Source: Malurus cyaneus samueli (taxonomy: Eukaryota > Chordata > Aves > Passeriformes > Maluridae). Taken from it: a DNA stretch of 64,000 bases. The position numbers and the translations under genes are program-made. Of the stretch, positions 1 to 12,376 are shown one piece after another. Numbering within the stretch: the first letter of the stretch is position 1; every line of letters begins with the position of its first letter. The notes under the pieces are model-generated. The model was not told the origin of the DNA and ran no database searches. It worked only from the letters and a program-made list of their open reading frames with translations. The stretch spans positions 36,681 through 100,680 of the forward strand of contig VKON01000212.1 of the NCBI GenBank assembly GCA_009741485.1, given 5' to 3'.

Positions 1-3000
1 TTACAGACAAAAAACCTGTCACAAACATATCACAATGATCTGCATACGCCTGAGCAACTATGTCTAGGTAAAGCAAGACACTTTATTTTCAAGGGTCTAT
101 TTAGGCTATATATAATTAACTTTATGTGTAAAACATTTTAATATAGAAAACATCAACATATCTTCATTCACATCTACACTAATAAACCACAGATGGGTCA
201 CTAAATCAAGATTTAAGATATTAAGAAGGCATGATTTAAGACAAAATACAAGATGTGCTATAAGATTTTTCTTCTTACTACGCACTCATTTGCTCTTCTC
301 TCATCTATCTCGTTTTATTAAGGTCTGCCTCCAATTTACTTTCACTCTCCACACATACCTCAGAGGAGGCATTAAGCTGCACCAATCCATGATTGACAAG
401 GTGGAGGTAGATGAGCTATTATCAACTAGAGCTTCAAGAGATTTCTAGTAAAGCATGGGAGAGGCAGACACTCAGTCTGAAATAACTTGGTAAGAAAAAA
501 AAAAAGACTAAGCTGCTGTCTGAACAGTTTTGAATTGGTATTTTTTTGAGCCTACATCCACCATTAGTAAAAAAAAATACAGGTATACAGGCTGATCCCC
601 TCAACTTTTGTACCCATAAATTTCTGGGTGCAGGAGTTTACATTCTTGAAACAGTTTTTGGAGGTAGTGCTATATTCTATTCAGCAGCCTGCATTTTCTC
701 GGTTTTACTTGTAGTCCTGAAGCAGGCAACATTAACCTCGAAGGGATGAGCTGCACAGCAGTACAGTACTATAGTTAATGGAGTTACAACAAAGATCTGC
801 AGCACCACCTGAAATATTTAGTGTAAGTGCCCCAGAATTCAGAATATTATCAACTCCTGCAGCCCACAGATGAGAAATCCAGTGACTAATAGAGGAGTCT
901 GCAGTCTCAATCAAAAGAATAGTGAGTTGACAGCCAAATTTCAGCAGAACTGATTCATTCACACACATTAAAAAATTGGCTGTAAACACTGATGTGTTCC
1001 ATATCCAGCAGTTGTCTCCTGTGATAAGCTGGCACCTGTTCCAAATGGGGACATCAACTACAACATCGTTAGCAGCATTGCCTTACTACTGCTGCTCCAG
1101 TGATAAAGGGCTCCAATTCTAATCATCAAAGCTATTGGAAATAGTGGTCCTTATCTTCTGCCAGGTGACCATGAATTGAGCATCCAGGTATTCCCATGAA
1201 CAGATGAGGGATGCCAAACCCAGAGCAGGTTGAATTTGATTCTGAACAGTGACTGTCCTTGGGTGCATTTCCTAGGAAGGGTATGTCTACTTGTCAGAAC
1301 ATACTACACAATAGAAAAGGGTGCACTTGTTGAAAGAAGAAGTTAGACAGAGAGGAGGGAGAAAAGGAGGAAGAATGCAAGTCATGGAGTTGTTTATAGT
1401 GCAGCAAAATGCAATCACTTGGTTCATGTATTCATTAATGGCACCTCTGAATGATACCTATGCAAGAAGGTTCACATTACCATTCCTTTCATGGCTCCTC
1501 TTTGTATTCCACTGCACTTCATTTCCTTTCATTTTCCTTCAAGTGATCTGGACACAGCCTCTCATCCTCAAGAAGCTGACAGCAGAACAAATAACACAAA
1601 AGGCAGCATTTATACGCCAAAGACAGAAAGAAAACAAATGCCAGAATAACAGAAGCAAATGCCAAATGACAGAAAACCTGTATGTTGTAACATGCAAACA
1701 CTTTGTTACTGTAAGTTCCAAAAAGGTACATAAATTTACAAGAGAATATTATAAAATACATTGGCACCACTTCATCCATGTTTCACTGACAGTTGTTTAT
1801 ACACTGAAGGGTAATTGCCCTCTCATGTTAGGAGTTGCTCACAGAACTTGACTGCTTTGACCAAGTCCCTCATAGCAGCCTCATAGTATGGCTGGAGGGA
1901 CACACTTCTGGTTACAATGGCCCTGGAAAAAAAAGCCACAAAAAATCCTAAATCAAATATGTTTCCTGAGTGCTTGGCTGATAAGGATGATTGAGAGCTC
2001 TTGCTAAAAAGAAGTCCAAGCTGACTGGCAGCTGACAGTCAAAATAAAGAAGGACAAAAAAGAGGCTTGGGCTACCAGTATCTTAGACAGAGCTAGTAGT
2101 AGAAGGTTAGGTGTTATATTCCAGAAGAAAATGTAACTATTTGGCAGTAGCCTCAACAAAGTCACCACTCGGCTTTCTTTGGCTGGTAATGTTAGTAGAT
2201 GGATGGTCTGCCAGCAATGATAGGATACCTGCTGTCACACATCTATGCCAGATGTATCACTGACATTATTCAGAAATATCCTCAGGAGAAAACCTTTTGA
2301 GTGCTTTTGGTTTCGCCATTGCTGGTAACAGAATACCACTTCTCAGATTCAGGCAATACAGGCTGAATGTTGTTTCTTCTTCTGTATTTCTACAACAGGA
2401 AAGGGAAACTGTCATCTTCCTCCCACAATCAACAACACTCCTGGGAAAGTCTTGTTGGAGTCTGTTTTGTAAACTTCAAACTGGTGGAAGTAACTAGAAA
2501 ATACTACTTTGCCATGCAAGTTAAACTTTTGTAGCATACCTTTTTCATCCAAATGACTTCTTACTGAGATTAAATAACAAGTTCGGTACCAGACTCCTGA
2601 TTGCAGCTAGGAAGAAAAGAGATACACTTGGAGGCTTTGCTGCCTCATATTTCAGCTCATGGGCACATAGTCCCTGAAAAGTCTGCCATGAATATTTCCA
2701 GGACTGAATGTCAACAATTTTGAAGAGTGCACAGGACATTACTGACACATGCAACAATGGTCAAAAGAGGTCAGTCTATTTAATAATCCAAAATGGGTTG
2801 CTGGGTCAATGGCTAACTTTGGACAAAGCATATGCCCTCTTCCTACCACTGTTAGAGTTGCAACTTCACTCCAAAGCATAGACAAGTTTATGCCTCATCT
2901 ACGTACCAGGTTTGTAGTCCATTGTCAGTCTTACACTTTAAGGATCCTCTGAAGAAAATATTCAAATGAATTCTGAAAATGTGAAACTATCATCACCTTG

Positions 3001-4209
3001 CCATTTAACTAGAGAAAGATTTTAGAAGATGTAGATTTAACTTCACTAAATAAAACATGTTCACAGTAGCCTTCTCTTGCTTTTGCTCACTGGAGATTGG
3101 CACATATGCTACTCTAAGCTGAACTTGTGTTTGCTGTAAGAAAAAAACAAAAGACAATCTGAAATGGTTCAACAGGATTTTGTTCTAGAATGTCATATTC
3201 AAGGCAAGTCTCACACTTTTGGATAAGGGGTGTTGAGTACAGTTACTTCACTGTACTTTGCACACAAAAGCACAACTGTGAAGTGAAAGAACAGTGATTA
3301 CACCAACAATACCCAGATAAAACTCCAAAACTTTTCAACTTGCTATTTTTAATCATAATTTTTCCCTTTTATGAATTTAGAAACAAAAAAAAATGAATCT
3401 AACATGCAAATTTTTATTTTAAGATTTGAAAGATCACAAATTATTTTGCTTGTGATCTATGGTATCTAACAATGCAAAGAGCCAGAAAATCATCTACGGT
3501 GTTAAAAATGTGGAAAATATTTCAATTTCATAGGTACTGAAGACATGAATCTGCACCAAGGACAGCATTCAAATAAAAAAATAAATAACAACACATTTTA
3601 TAATTACCAACTTCTTAATAGAGCTTACTTTAGCATTCTTTTTCTTAAAACTTCAACAGAAGTGAATTTAAGGGTTTTTTCCTGGGGAACAGCTAGAGTT
3701 GTCAAGGTGATAAATGAAAATGTTAATGACTCTCTACTGTCTATATCCAAAAAATACTTCAATATGGCACACTGGCACTCAGGTATTTCATGGTGTGTTA
3801 GTGGAAAACATGAAAAAACTGGAGCAGAAGCACCACAGCTGCTCAGGCAAATAACCTCTGATCTTAAGTGCCTAAGGAAAAATGACTGCTGTCATAACCT
3901 GCACAAACTCTAGAATGTCCACCCTCCTTGAAGATGTAAAGCAGATGTGTAGCTACTAATATTAAACTTATAACCCTATTTTCTGCATGTACTTTACAGT
4001 ATCAAAGGATTCTGAAGCTGCTACAGTATCTAAGGCTCCACATCAATAGAAATTTAGCATGCTGAAACTGAAAATATGGTAGCTTATCTTCTGTATGGGC
4101 AGGGGAGGAAGGGAAATGATTTATACATCTCAAGACCAAAAATATGATAGCTGCAGCAACCTGTCTGTATGTTTCCATCACCATATACTCACAGAAACAT
4201 AAAAGGGCC
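1..4209. other. Unassigned non-coding stretch
   Basis: AT-rich sequence with no recognisable gene, RNA gene or repeat family. The longest open frame, 1321-1851 on the plus strand (176 codons), has a lysine- and histidine-rich chance composition, no domain and no visible splice context. Short A-runs occur near 490 and 565. Degenerate old repeats cannot be excluded by eye. Confidence 0.5.
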
Positions 4210-5275
4210 CATTTGACTTAAAGCTGGCAAACAACCCAATTTTCAAGAAGGGCAAGAGGGATGACCCTGGTAACTACCTGTAGAAGGATCTCAGTTAGGT
4301 GAATCTCTGTTAGACAGGTTTCTGTGGGAACAAGGTCATGAATTGCTGTTACTGAGCAACCCAGACAAGATAGAGCAGAATGGGATAGAAGAGGATGGGA
4401 AGGAAAGAGGAGGACGTGACTACAGCAGTGTAACATGTACCTCGCGCTGACCATGAAGAAGAAACATAGTAAGAAGCAAGAACAAAGAGCAAGTGAAGAA
4501 CAATAGGACGATTGAAGAAAGTGCAAAATGCTGAGAACGTCGATTTAAAACTGCAAGGCATGCAAAAACATGCTTTTGCAAATATACCAATCATACGCTG
4601 AAATGTAATAGACAGACTGCTAAATTAACCAACGAATAATTGCTAATCATATAGAAAGGCATTGCTAATCATATAGAAACGCTGGCTTATGAAAATAGAT
4701 AAAAAGGAGCTTGTATTAGAAATAAACGGATCATGCTCATCATATTGGTGACCTTGCTGCCCGTCGACCACAAGTACCCACCTGTCAGTCCCACCTCAGT
4801 GCCTGGCAAAATTATAGAGAAGATTATTCTGTGTGTTATTGAAAAATACCTGACGGACAATACAGTCATCAATCACAGCCAGCACGGGTTCATGAGGGGA
4901 AAATCCTGCTGAAAAAACATTATTTCCTTTCTTGACAAGATTATCCACCTCACTGATCAAGAGAAGACAGTTGAGGTGATCACCTTTTTGGATTTCAGTA
5001 AAGCCTTCAATGCTGTCTCTCATAGTGTCCCAGACAGAATGTCTAGCGTTTACCTGGATAAACACTTAATCTGATGATGAGCTACTGGCTCACAGGTTGG
5101 GCACAAAGGGTGACAACAAATGGGTGACATCAGGCTGGTGACCTGTCACTAGCGGGTGTTCCACAGGGCTTCATTCCAGGCCCAGTGCTCTTCAATGTCT
5201 TCATCGATTACTTAGACGCAGGATTTGAAGGCATAGTAAGCAAGGCTGTCAATTATACTTGTCTCGGAAGGTGCT
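4210..5275 (+). repeat. CR1 LINE fragment (ORF2, reverse transcriptase part), split by an LTR
   Basis: Translation of 4215-4278 gives the CR1 stretch LKLANNPIFKKGKRDDPGNY. It resumes after an inserted LTR at 4779 with PPVSPTSVPGKIIEKI, then SQHGFMRGKSC, then the polymerase motif-A region FLDFSKAFNAVSH, then a motif-B-like VPQGF. An in-frame TGA after GKSC (about 4909), frame breaks near 5070 and loss of the downstream catalytic motif show a dead copy. CR1 encodes the endonuclease and reverse transcriptase of the main bird non-LTR retrotransposon; this is only the middle of ORF2. The right edge is about 5270-5280, where an LTR begins. Confidence 0.9.
4279..4772 (+). mobile_element. Solo LTR of an endogenous retrovirus, inserted in CR1
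   Basis: A 494-bp block starts TGTAGAAGG and ends GTCGACCACA, interrupting the CR1 frame exactly between GNY and PPVS. Flanking 6-bp copies ACTACC (4273-4278) and AGTACC (4773-4778) differ by one base and look like an aged target-site duplication. A TATA-like ATAAAAAGG (about 4700) and an AATAAA (about 4721) lie in the order expected of a plus-strand U3-R-U5. A 19-bp motif with ATTGCTAATCATATAGAAA occurs twice near 4630-4679. A 6-bp duplication fits class II-type avian retroviruses. No viral genes remain. Confidence 0.8.
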
Positions 5276-6345
5276 GTAGGTTGGCATGAGCCAGATGCCA
5301 GGCACCCATGAAAACCTCTGCAGCTAGACAGAGGAGAGAAAATGTTACAAAGAGTTCATGTTTTGAGAAAAGGACCAGATGGGATGCCTCAACAAATACC
5401 ATCATGGACAAAACAGGACCAACTTAGGGATATGAATTTATCACTAATAAAATCAGAGCAAGATAATGAGAAGTAAAACAAGCCCTTAAAATCACCTTCC
5501 TTCTACCCTTCCCTTCTTCCCACTTGGACCTCCTAGCCCAGCAATGCAAGGAGACAGGGAATGGAGTTTATGGTCAGTTCATCACCTAAAGGCTTCTTCC
5601 ACTTCTCAGGGAGAGGAGTCGTTCTCCTGCTGCACTGTGATGGCCCTCCCATGAGAGACAGTTTTCCACGAACTTCTCTGACGTCAGTCCATCTCATCAG
5701 CAGTTCTGCAAACTGCTGCAATAGGAGTCTATCCCACAGGCAGCTGTCCTCCTTCAAACTCCTGCAGCATGAGTCACTCTTCCATGGGGTGCAGTCCTTC
5801 AAGACAGGCTGCTCCAGCATGGGAGCATGGCCCTTCTCTCCACAGGAATCTCAAGGCCTCCTGTAGGTATCCCTCTACTCCAGTATGCGCTCCTACACAG
5901 GCCACAGGTGGATCTCTGCATCCCTGTAAACCTCCAGGGATTGCAGGGGCACTGTCTCACCATGGTCCTCACCATGACCTGCAGAGGAATCCCAGCTCTG
6001 GTGCATGGAGCACCTCCTCCCTCTCCTTCACTGGCCTTGGTGTCTACAGAGTTGTTCTCACATGCTCTCACTCCACTCTTCTCTGGCTGGAATAAAAACT
6101 GTGCAACAACTTTTTTTTTTAATTTTTCTTCTTAAATATGTTATCACAGAAACATTACCACCATTTCCAATTGGCCCAGCCTTGGCCTGCAGCATTTCCA
6201 TCTTTGGTGCCACCAGGGACTGGATCTGCTGGAGATGGTGAATGCTTCCAGCAGCTTCTCACAGGAGCTAACCCTGCAGCCCCCGCTTCACTACCAAAAA
6301 TCAAGCTATGCAAAACCCCTGGAGTTTTGCAGGAAAGAAACGGAG
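5276..6345 (-). mobile_element. ERV LTR-type repeat, minus orientation (family copy 1)
   Basis: The reverse complement contains a run of degenerate units of the type CATGGAAGAG, GAGCAGCCTG and GAACTG, and the block GATGAACTGACC. The same succession recurs at 44926-45850 (minus) and 47910-49244 (plus). The edge near 5276 reads TGCTGTAGGTTGGC and the copy becomes unrecognisable after about 6345. It abuts the end of the CR1, so it probably inserted into it. Open frames here (for example 5561-5866 and 5827-6135) are by-products. Family assignment is by shared sequence between the three copies; the class (ERVL-like) is from memory. Confidence 0.7.
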
Positions 6346-7249
6346 GGAATTGTGTTTAGAAAAGATGGAGTGGCAATATAATGATCTTGAAAGAAGTGGC
6401 ATATCTGCAAAAAAACCAAGCTCTTACACTACCATTCATTGTAGCTTAAGGGCAACAGGCTTAAAATTACAAAAAAACAAGATTTAGATTTCCTAGCAGG
6501 AAAGACAAAGATTTGCTAGAAAGGACATTTCACAACATATCTGAACAATCTTCTTACTGGGAAGTGGAATACTAACTTTCAGAAACGTTACAAGAATGCT
6601 GATGTACATCTGTCTGCTTTGATTCAGTACATTTAATGTAGATCTTCATAAACTGTGTTTTCTGTTTAGAAAGATGAGGTGTCTTAGGACTCTATCAGAG
6701 AACAGAATAACTGTATTCTGTCTGAATAGAAATCCATGTAGTCACACATCTCATTTTGGATAGTGGCCAAGGCAGGTGTAAGGAATAGGATCAGTGCAAA
6801 CATATTCCCTGTGAAATCACCCAAGTTTCAAAATGTGGCATACAGACATTTGAATAATGTTGTCTCTTTAAGGAGTTTCATAAAGATTCCTCATAAATGC
6901 CATTTACCTTAGCTGCAGGCTTTTTGTAGGATTTGTTTTCTTTATAAGAAAAAGCTGTGGAAAGGATAAAAAACTTGTTTGTAAAAATAAATTTCTTCTT
7001 TGTACAATGCCTGATCCAGTTAGCTGTTAAACTGACACAGACTTTTCTTTAAAACATGAAAATGTTTGAGGAGGTGTATTGTTTCATCTTCTGTCTTTAT
7101 GAACAAGTTTTCTCAAGCTACTATGAATGAAACTTTGTTTCTATTAAACAGTGAGGCTTAGGGAAGAATATCAATTAACCAAGTGTGCGTTACCTAGCTT
7201 GATACAAACAGGTATCAAAAGGAACTCTAGCGTAACTTTTGAACTTAGA
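6346..7249. other. Unassigned non-coding stretch
   Basis: No gene, RNA gene or repeat family recognised. AT-rich sequence between two repeat fragments. Confidence 0.5.
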
Positions 7250-7800
7250 CTACATTGTTATGTCCAACACTAATTCCACTGGATGCAACTTCATTCCCTC
7301 CCCTTTTGCCCTTTCACTGGTCAGCAGAGATATTGGTATCTCCCACAGTACCAACCCTCTTGCTCGCTGCCTTCTCTTCTCCAAGCTGAACAAAGCAGTA
7401 GTTTCTACTGTGGTGCTCAAAACAGACACAGCATGAAAAGTCCCTCCCTCACCCAGATGCATCCCAGGACACAGGTGGCCTTCCTGACAGCCAGGACACT
7501 GCTCATATTCAACTTGCCATTAACTCAAATGCCCACGTCTTTCTGTAGGGTTGCTCTCCATAATTTTATTATCATCTCATCCCAGTTGAAGAATCCAGTA
7601 CTTACTCTTTATTAAATTTCATATCTGGTGATCATCCTGCTCCATTGTCTATTCTGATCTCTCTGTTAGGTTTCTCTACCCTTGAGGGACTCCACAGCTC
7701 CTCCCAGTTTAGTATCGGCAGCAAATTTACTTAAGGTACATTTGGTTCATGTGTCCACAGTCATTTACAAAAACTTTACATACTGCATTTTGTGCAAAGT
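7250..7800 (-). repeat. CR1 LINE fragment, minus strand
   Basis: Read on the minus strand, the segment gives broken CR1 ORF2 C-terminal text: an AADTKLGGAVES-like block near 7720-7660, a DLGI-like block with VNGKLNMSSV near 7530-7500, and a LLCSAWRRE-like block near 7390. Frames shift repeatedly, so this is an old inactive fragment. The plus-strand ORFs at 7239-7615 are shadows of it. Confidence 0.75.
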
Positions 7801-10800
7801 ATACTGCTGTAAGCATCCAAAAGGCTTACGTCAAAAACAACCTCATACTTTCCCAACTGAAGAAAAAGAAGGAAATCACATGCAAAAGCTTTCATGATTT
7901 AAGAACCTTCTTTGGATCTCTTAATAAAGACTTGAACTTATCCACCTATCCTGATAAAAGAAATCTTGTGTTATCATGTCTTAAAAAAATGTTTTAAGAT
8001 GTAAGCTAAATGAATATGAGACATGAGGAAATGATGAGCAACTGTGGACAGAGAAAAACCACACAAAATTTTATCAGCGGACACTCTCCAGAAAGCTAGA
8101 TCAATTCTGCAGGGGTTTAACAGTTAACAGTTTGTAACAGCAGAAGCAGCAGCACCAGGAAACAGGACATTTGTAACACTTGTAGCAAACAGAAGTCTAT
8201 TCCAAAACTATGAAGAAGTCCTGTCACACTGGGTCTTTTGAAACCCGACTCTTTCAGTTGACTTATGTATTAAAAGATCGTTCCTGGCTTTTACTGGTCA
8301 ACACAAAAAATAGGCTTTCTGCCTCTTGACCCCAAGGAGTTCTTATGCTTGGACCCATCACAGTATCACAGGGTGCCAGCTCCGCATCCTATCAAGACAC
8401 CGAACTAATGCATTCAGACCTGACCAGGAACAGGAATACAACATACTCTTGTACAAGCTGTGTCTCAAAGTACACAAGGAAAAAAGTGACAAAGCCCAAA
8501 CAATAACAGATACGCTGTGTTAGCTTTAATACTGTAAAAAATGTGTACGTATCTTTACATACAATTTTTTTTAATCATCCAAGATTTTTCTCCACGTCCC
8601 ATTTTCTGTGTTCAGAAATTCAAGTTATAGAAGAGATCGAGCCTCTCTCCCAGTTTATTCCCCATTAAACTTGGACTATCTCCTGTCTTCAAGGAGCTTT
8701 TCTGCATCGGATCAGCAGGCATTCTTTACTGGTCTATTAATATCTAGCTCAAATGAGGACAAAATTTTCCATACATGGCTACTCAGTTATAAATTTCGCA
8801 ATTATTCATCTTCATATTTTTAATCTTGCTTTTTATATGAGATTTTAAAGTGATAAATAAGCTTGATATAAACTTCAGTTCTGTTTATGCAAGCGTTCAG
8901 TTATTGGCGTCTGCAGTGGCATATTTCCCAAACGTTAGAAAGCATGCTAGAACAACTTTTCAGAGTTGGAAATGGTGTTGCACCTATCAGTAGAGGCTCT
9001 ACATAACTCACAGCTGCAATTTCCAATTGTTAAGACCAAGACATTCAAAACACTGATTGTTTTTTGACTAGTTTGTCTTTGTAAATGCAGTGAGAGACAA
9101 TTCTCTTGCTGAAATTAGATACAAGCTGAGTAAGATTGAGAAAATTTGCACCAATAACGACATGGTATCTGCCATAGCAGACACCAAAATTGTCCCAGGC
9201 TTATCCAGTTTATCTGACTATGATAGATCCTGAGATTCTAGGTTATGGATCAAAGAAGTCCATATAAAAATATTTTTTGAAAATGTGTGGGGCTTTTTTT
9301 TTTCCACCAGAAAATTGTTTGGAACATAAATAACCTGTTACATTTTGGTTTTTTTTTCTGCAGGAAAACATCAAGGTTTACCTGCAGGACAAACAAGAGC
9401 CTAAAGATTGTTTGCATTTCCCATGATTCTAACTTGCTTAAACAGTTCAAATGCTTGCGTAAACCTATGCTTAAAGAGTGTAACACCTCCTCAGGGTGGT
9501 TCAAAGACTAGAAAGATTCAACAGAATTGAATTCTAGGATGTCAGGAAAACAGTCTATATACATTAAATATTTCAATTATGTTTCGTTTTAATACTGGTG
9601 GTCCTTTTTAGATACAGAAACAACATACTTCTAGAATTTACTGTTCCCTCACCTGCAGTCTACAATCCAGCTATTCTAGATTCCTCAACTAAGCCTCTCC
9701 AAGAATCATTGTGCTGTGTTTTCATTTCAGTTTTATCTTTAAGCACGGGGGGAAAAAGTCAGGTACAAGAGGAAGCAAAATAAAGACTTGCATTTATCAT
9801 AAGGATAATGTATTTCCCAGCTGTGTGCGGCACAAAGGAAACTGTAGGTAAAAATTACCTTGGGAGGCTGATTTGACCTCATCTGAACTGTTATTAGAGC
9901 AAGTAAGAAGTTTTCAATACAACAAATCAGCAGGTAGAGGTAAAGAAAATCTACAGCAGATTCCCTCCTCAGCCTACCACTGTAGAAATTACCTCAAAGA
10001 AAATTACTCCAATTTTGTTCAAACACCAAGAGACAATGAAGACTAAGGAAAAAATATTCCTCTTTCTCTGCTAAGCTATAACTTAGCCACTTTCATGAAA
10101 CATAGTCACCCCCACCCATACTGTTGTAGCAAATTTATGCCTTGATACTAATGTATATAGATTTATGGAATTAGCAATAAAAATATACAATAATTCTAAA
10201 CTAGAATTTGAACATTTTGTCTACATTATCAAGATTATGGTGGAAACTGCAACACATTAAAAAAAGCATATCTTCCAGGGCTTAAAGACAGTTCTAATAA
10301 CTTTTATGGCACCAGCCATGAGCATAGCTGCTGGATGTCAACCACATTCATGTTAGTATTACCATACATTTTAGTAACAGCTGCTTCTGATGTCAATTTC
10401 ACATCTCAGAGTTAAAGAATATTTAGTACCTTCCCAAAGGCTTATCTTTTCTTCACCACAGGTCTGAATACTGACATCCATGGACTACACCAGCAACATC
10501 CTAAAGTCTATGAGCCACATCTGTTCACAGAAGCTGAAGACAGACCTCACAAAAAAATGAACACAGCAGTTGCAATCAGCAGTCTCAATAGCAATATGAT
10601 GCTGCAATATTATGTTTTACACAGTTATAATAATATCCTTAAAACATATAGTGTTGAAATATCATGCTAAATGCTAGGAACACTGTAATCATATTTTATT
10701 TTTTCACTGAAGTTTACAGAAAACATGTTAGTTCAGCTTAAAAAAAGTCTCAACACAGAAGGGAGTAGATTGGGTTTTTATTTGTAAACAATAAATCATC

Positions 10801-11054
10801 TCCTCAATGAAAGTCAAGTTCTAGCAATTGCGAGAAGTCCACAGTGGCTACATTTACTTACAATTTAATATCTGAAAAAAAAATCAGATTACTGTATGAA
10901 AAAAGTGTATGCCACACTTAATGGCATACAAAATCTGTAACAAGCAAAAAATACCCTGTTTTACTCATAATCTCCCTTCCAAAGAGGTTTTTATTTTAGT
11001 GCGATTAGTACACTCTCCCCATGGGGTATACACTGATCTCTATGTACAAAAAGA
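7801..11054. other. Unassigned stretch 3' of FAM174A
   Basis: Intergenic AT-rich DNA. No exon or repeat family is recognised. A longer FAM174A 3' UTR could extend into the right end: a minus-strand AATAAA-like signal also occurs near 10790. No coding signal was seen on either strand. Confidence 0.45.
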
Positions 11055-11225
11055 TACAACAAATTAATACGTTGTTTATTGCAAAACATTAAGGATGCCG
11101 CAATATACACAAACTAAACTGGTTCCCCCCGACTTGCATACCCTCTCACTTCTTACTTCTCCCATGAAGCAGTCTCCTTCTCCGGTTCTAAGATTAAGTT
11201 TTTTCATTGAAAGGCACGCACTTCT
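11055..11225 (-). CDS. FAM174A: FAM174A, candidate last exon (coding 11204-11225) and 3' UTR
   Basis: On the minus strand a pyrimidine-rich tract, TTCTTCTATTGTAG, is followed by exon sequence beginning at 11225. Joined to the two leftover bases of exon 2 (AG), it reads REVRAFQ and stops at TGA (11206-11204). The 3' UTR then runs to an AATAAA signal (11080-11075). My memory of the human transcript is that the protein ends at HPRR and that the sequence after it (GTGCCTTT, then ATGAAA, then AACTT) resembles this segment. That supports the match and suggests a slightly longer C-terminus here. The phase fits exon 2. Uncertainty: the exon is nearly all non-coding, so it rests on splice and poly(A) signals and a remembered UTR. 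Confidence 0.6.
11075..11080 (-). terminator. FAM174A poly(A) signal AATAAA
   Basis: Minus-strand AATAAA in the context TTGCAATAAACAACG, about 125 bases after the candidate stop codon and followed by a T-rich stretch. A distal site may also be used. Confidence 0.55.
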
Positions 11226-11524
11226 CTACAATAGAAGAAATAGCTGCATTAATCTGAAATGCCCTGTTTCAAGATGAATTTAGTCTACATTTTTAAAGAT
11301 CATGCATTATGAAACAATCCAGACAGATATGATATTTTACTATTAAATTTGACTACAAAAACTCGCAGTTACCATATTACTGTGAAGCAAAGTGCCATAA
11401 ACCTGCATTCATTTAAACTTTCCAAATAGCTCCTTTACAAAAATAAAAAGGAATTTACCATGAAGAACGTATTTTTGAACTTTCAAGGCTCCTGAGCTCC
11501 TACTGAAACTTTGTTTAAGTCCTT

Positions 11525-12240
11525 GTTTTGGGTTTATTTTGTGCCAATCCTGTATTCCTATATTTCATGAGCTTGTATGCCCAAAAGGTGCCTGTGCCTT
11601 TAAATGCGACTCGGAACAAGGCGCAGGGGCAGGAAGGAAGGCAGTGCAGGCAGTTAAAAGCTGGGGCTGCCACACTGCCGCAGGCTTTTGGACCTCAGCT
11701 CAGCACTGCGGGAGTCCTGCTTGCTGTGTGCAGCAGAGTTACATTGTTGCTGTTTAGCTAGCTCAGGTTTGTTAGCATGGGCAAACAGTTTTCCCTGGAC
11801 TGCCAAACCCTCTGCAGCTCCTGTGATTTTTCTTCTGGAGCAATTCAGTGGCTGGCACGGACAGGCAGCACCGCTCCGTCTCATCCTGGACTCCGAAAGA
11901 AGCCAAACTTGCAAAAGAAAAGCACACCGAGCCCTCTGTTTTATCCACTCTGAGGACTATCATCAGGTTTTCCACTGTTGCTGGAGCAGCCACGTGGACG
12001 TTTTTTTTCTTCTGTTTCTTTTTTTTCCCAGGGACAGGAGCCACCATCTTTTCTCCACACCATGTGGCCATGCAGCTCTGGGGTGAGGGGGCGGCCTGCG
12101 TTCCTGGACCTTTAAATATCTAACAGTTACTTTTTATCTGTGTCCTGTGGGCACAGTTGTTAATAAACTACTTCTTTTTTTTCTCTTCATGTTTCCCGAC
12201 CATCTATTTTCGTATTGGTGGGAAAAAATCATCAAATTTT
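11525..12240 (+). mobile_element. Probable ERV LTR inside FAM174A intron 2
   Basis: A GC-richer island starts TGTTTTGGGTTTATT and contains a TTTAAATATC element near 12113. A strong AATAAA (12162-12167) follows, then a T-rich U5-like tail. This order of signals is that of a plus-strand LTR, antisense to the gene. The open frames 11528-12123 on both strands show no protein family. No target-site duplication was found, so the edges are approximate. The alternative is a CpG-rich regulatory segment. Confidence 0.45.
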
Positions 12241-12338
12241 TCACTTCACAGGAAACATTTACTCTGTAACTTTTTTTCTCTCTGAAAACATTGTCTCAAA
12301 CCAAGACAGCCCTGGTAGCATTCCAGTTACAGAATGCT

Positions 12339-12342
<4 letters not shown>

Positions 12343-12373
<31 letters not shown>
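12343..12373 (+). repeat. A31 homopolymer run
   Basis: 31 consecutive A in an intron. No retroposed body could be recognised upstream of it. Confidence 0.8.

Positions 12374-12376
<3 letters not shown>

Noticed and set aside
1321..1851. 176-codon plus-strand ORF
   Set aside because: Chance composition, no domain, overlapping frames on the other strand, no splice or promoter context.
12343..12373. Poly(A) tail of a processed pseudogene
   Set aside because: No coding or UTR-like body, and no flanking duplication, could be seen upstream of the A-run.
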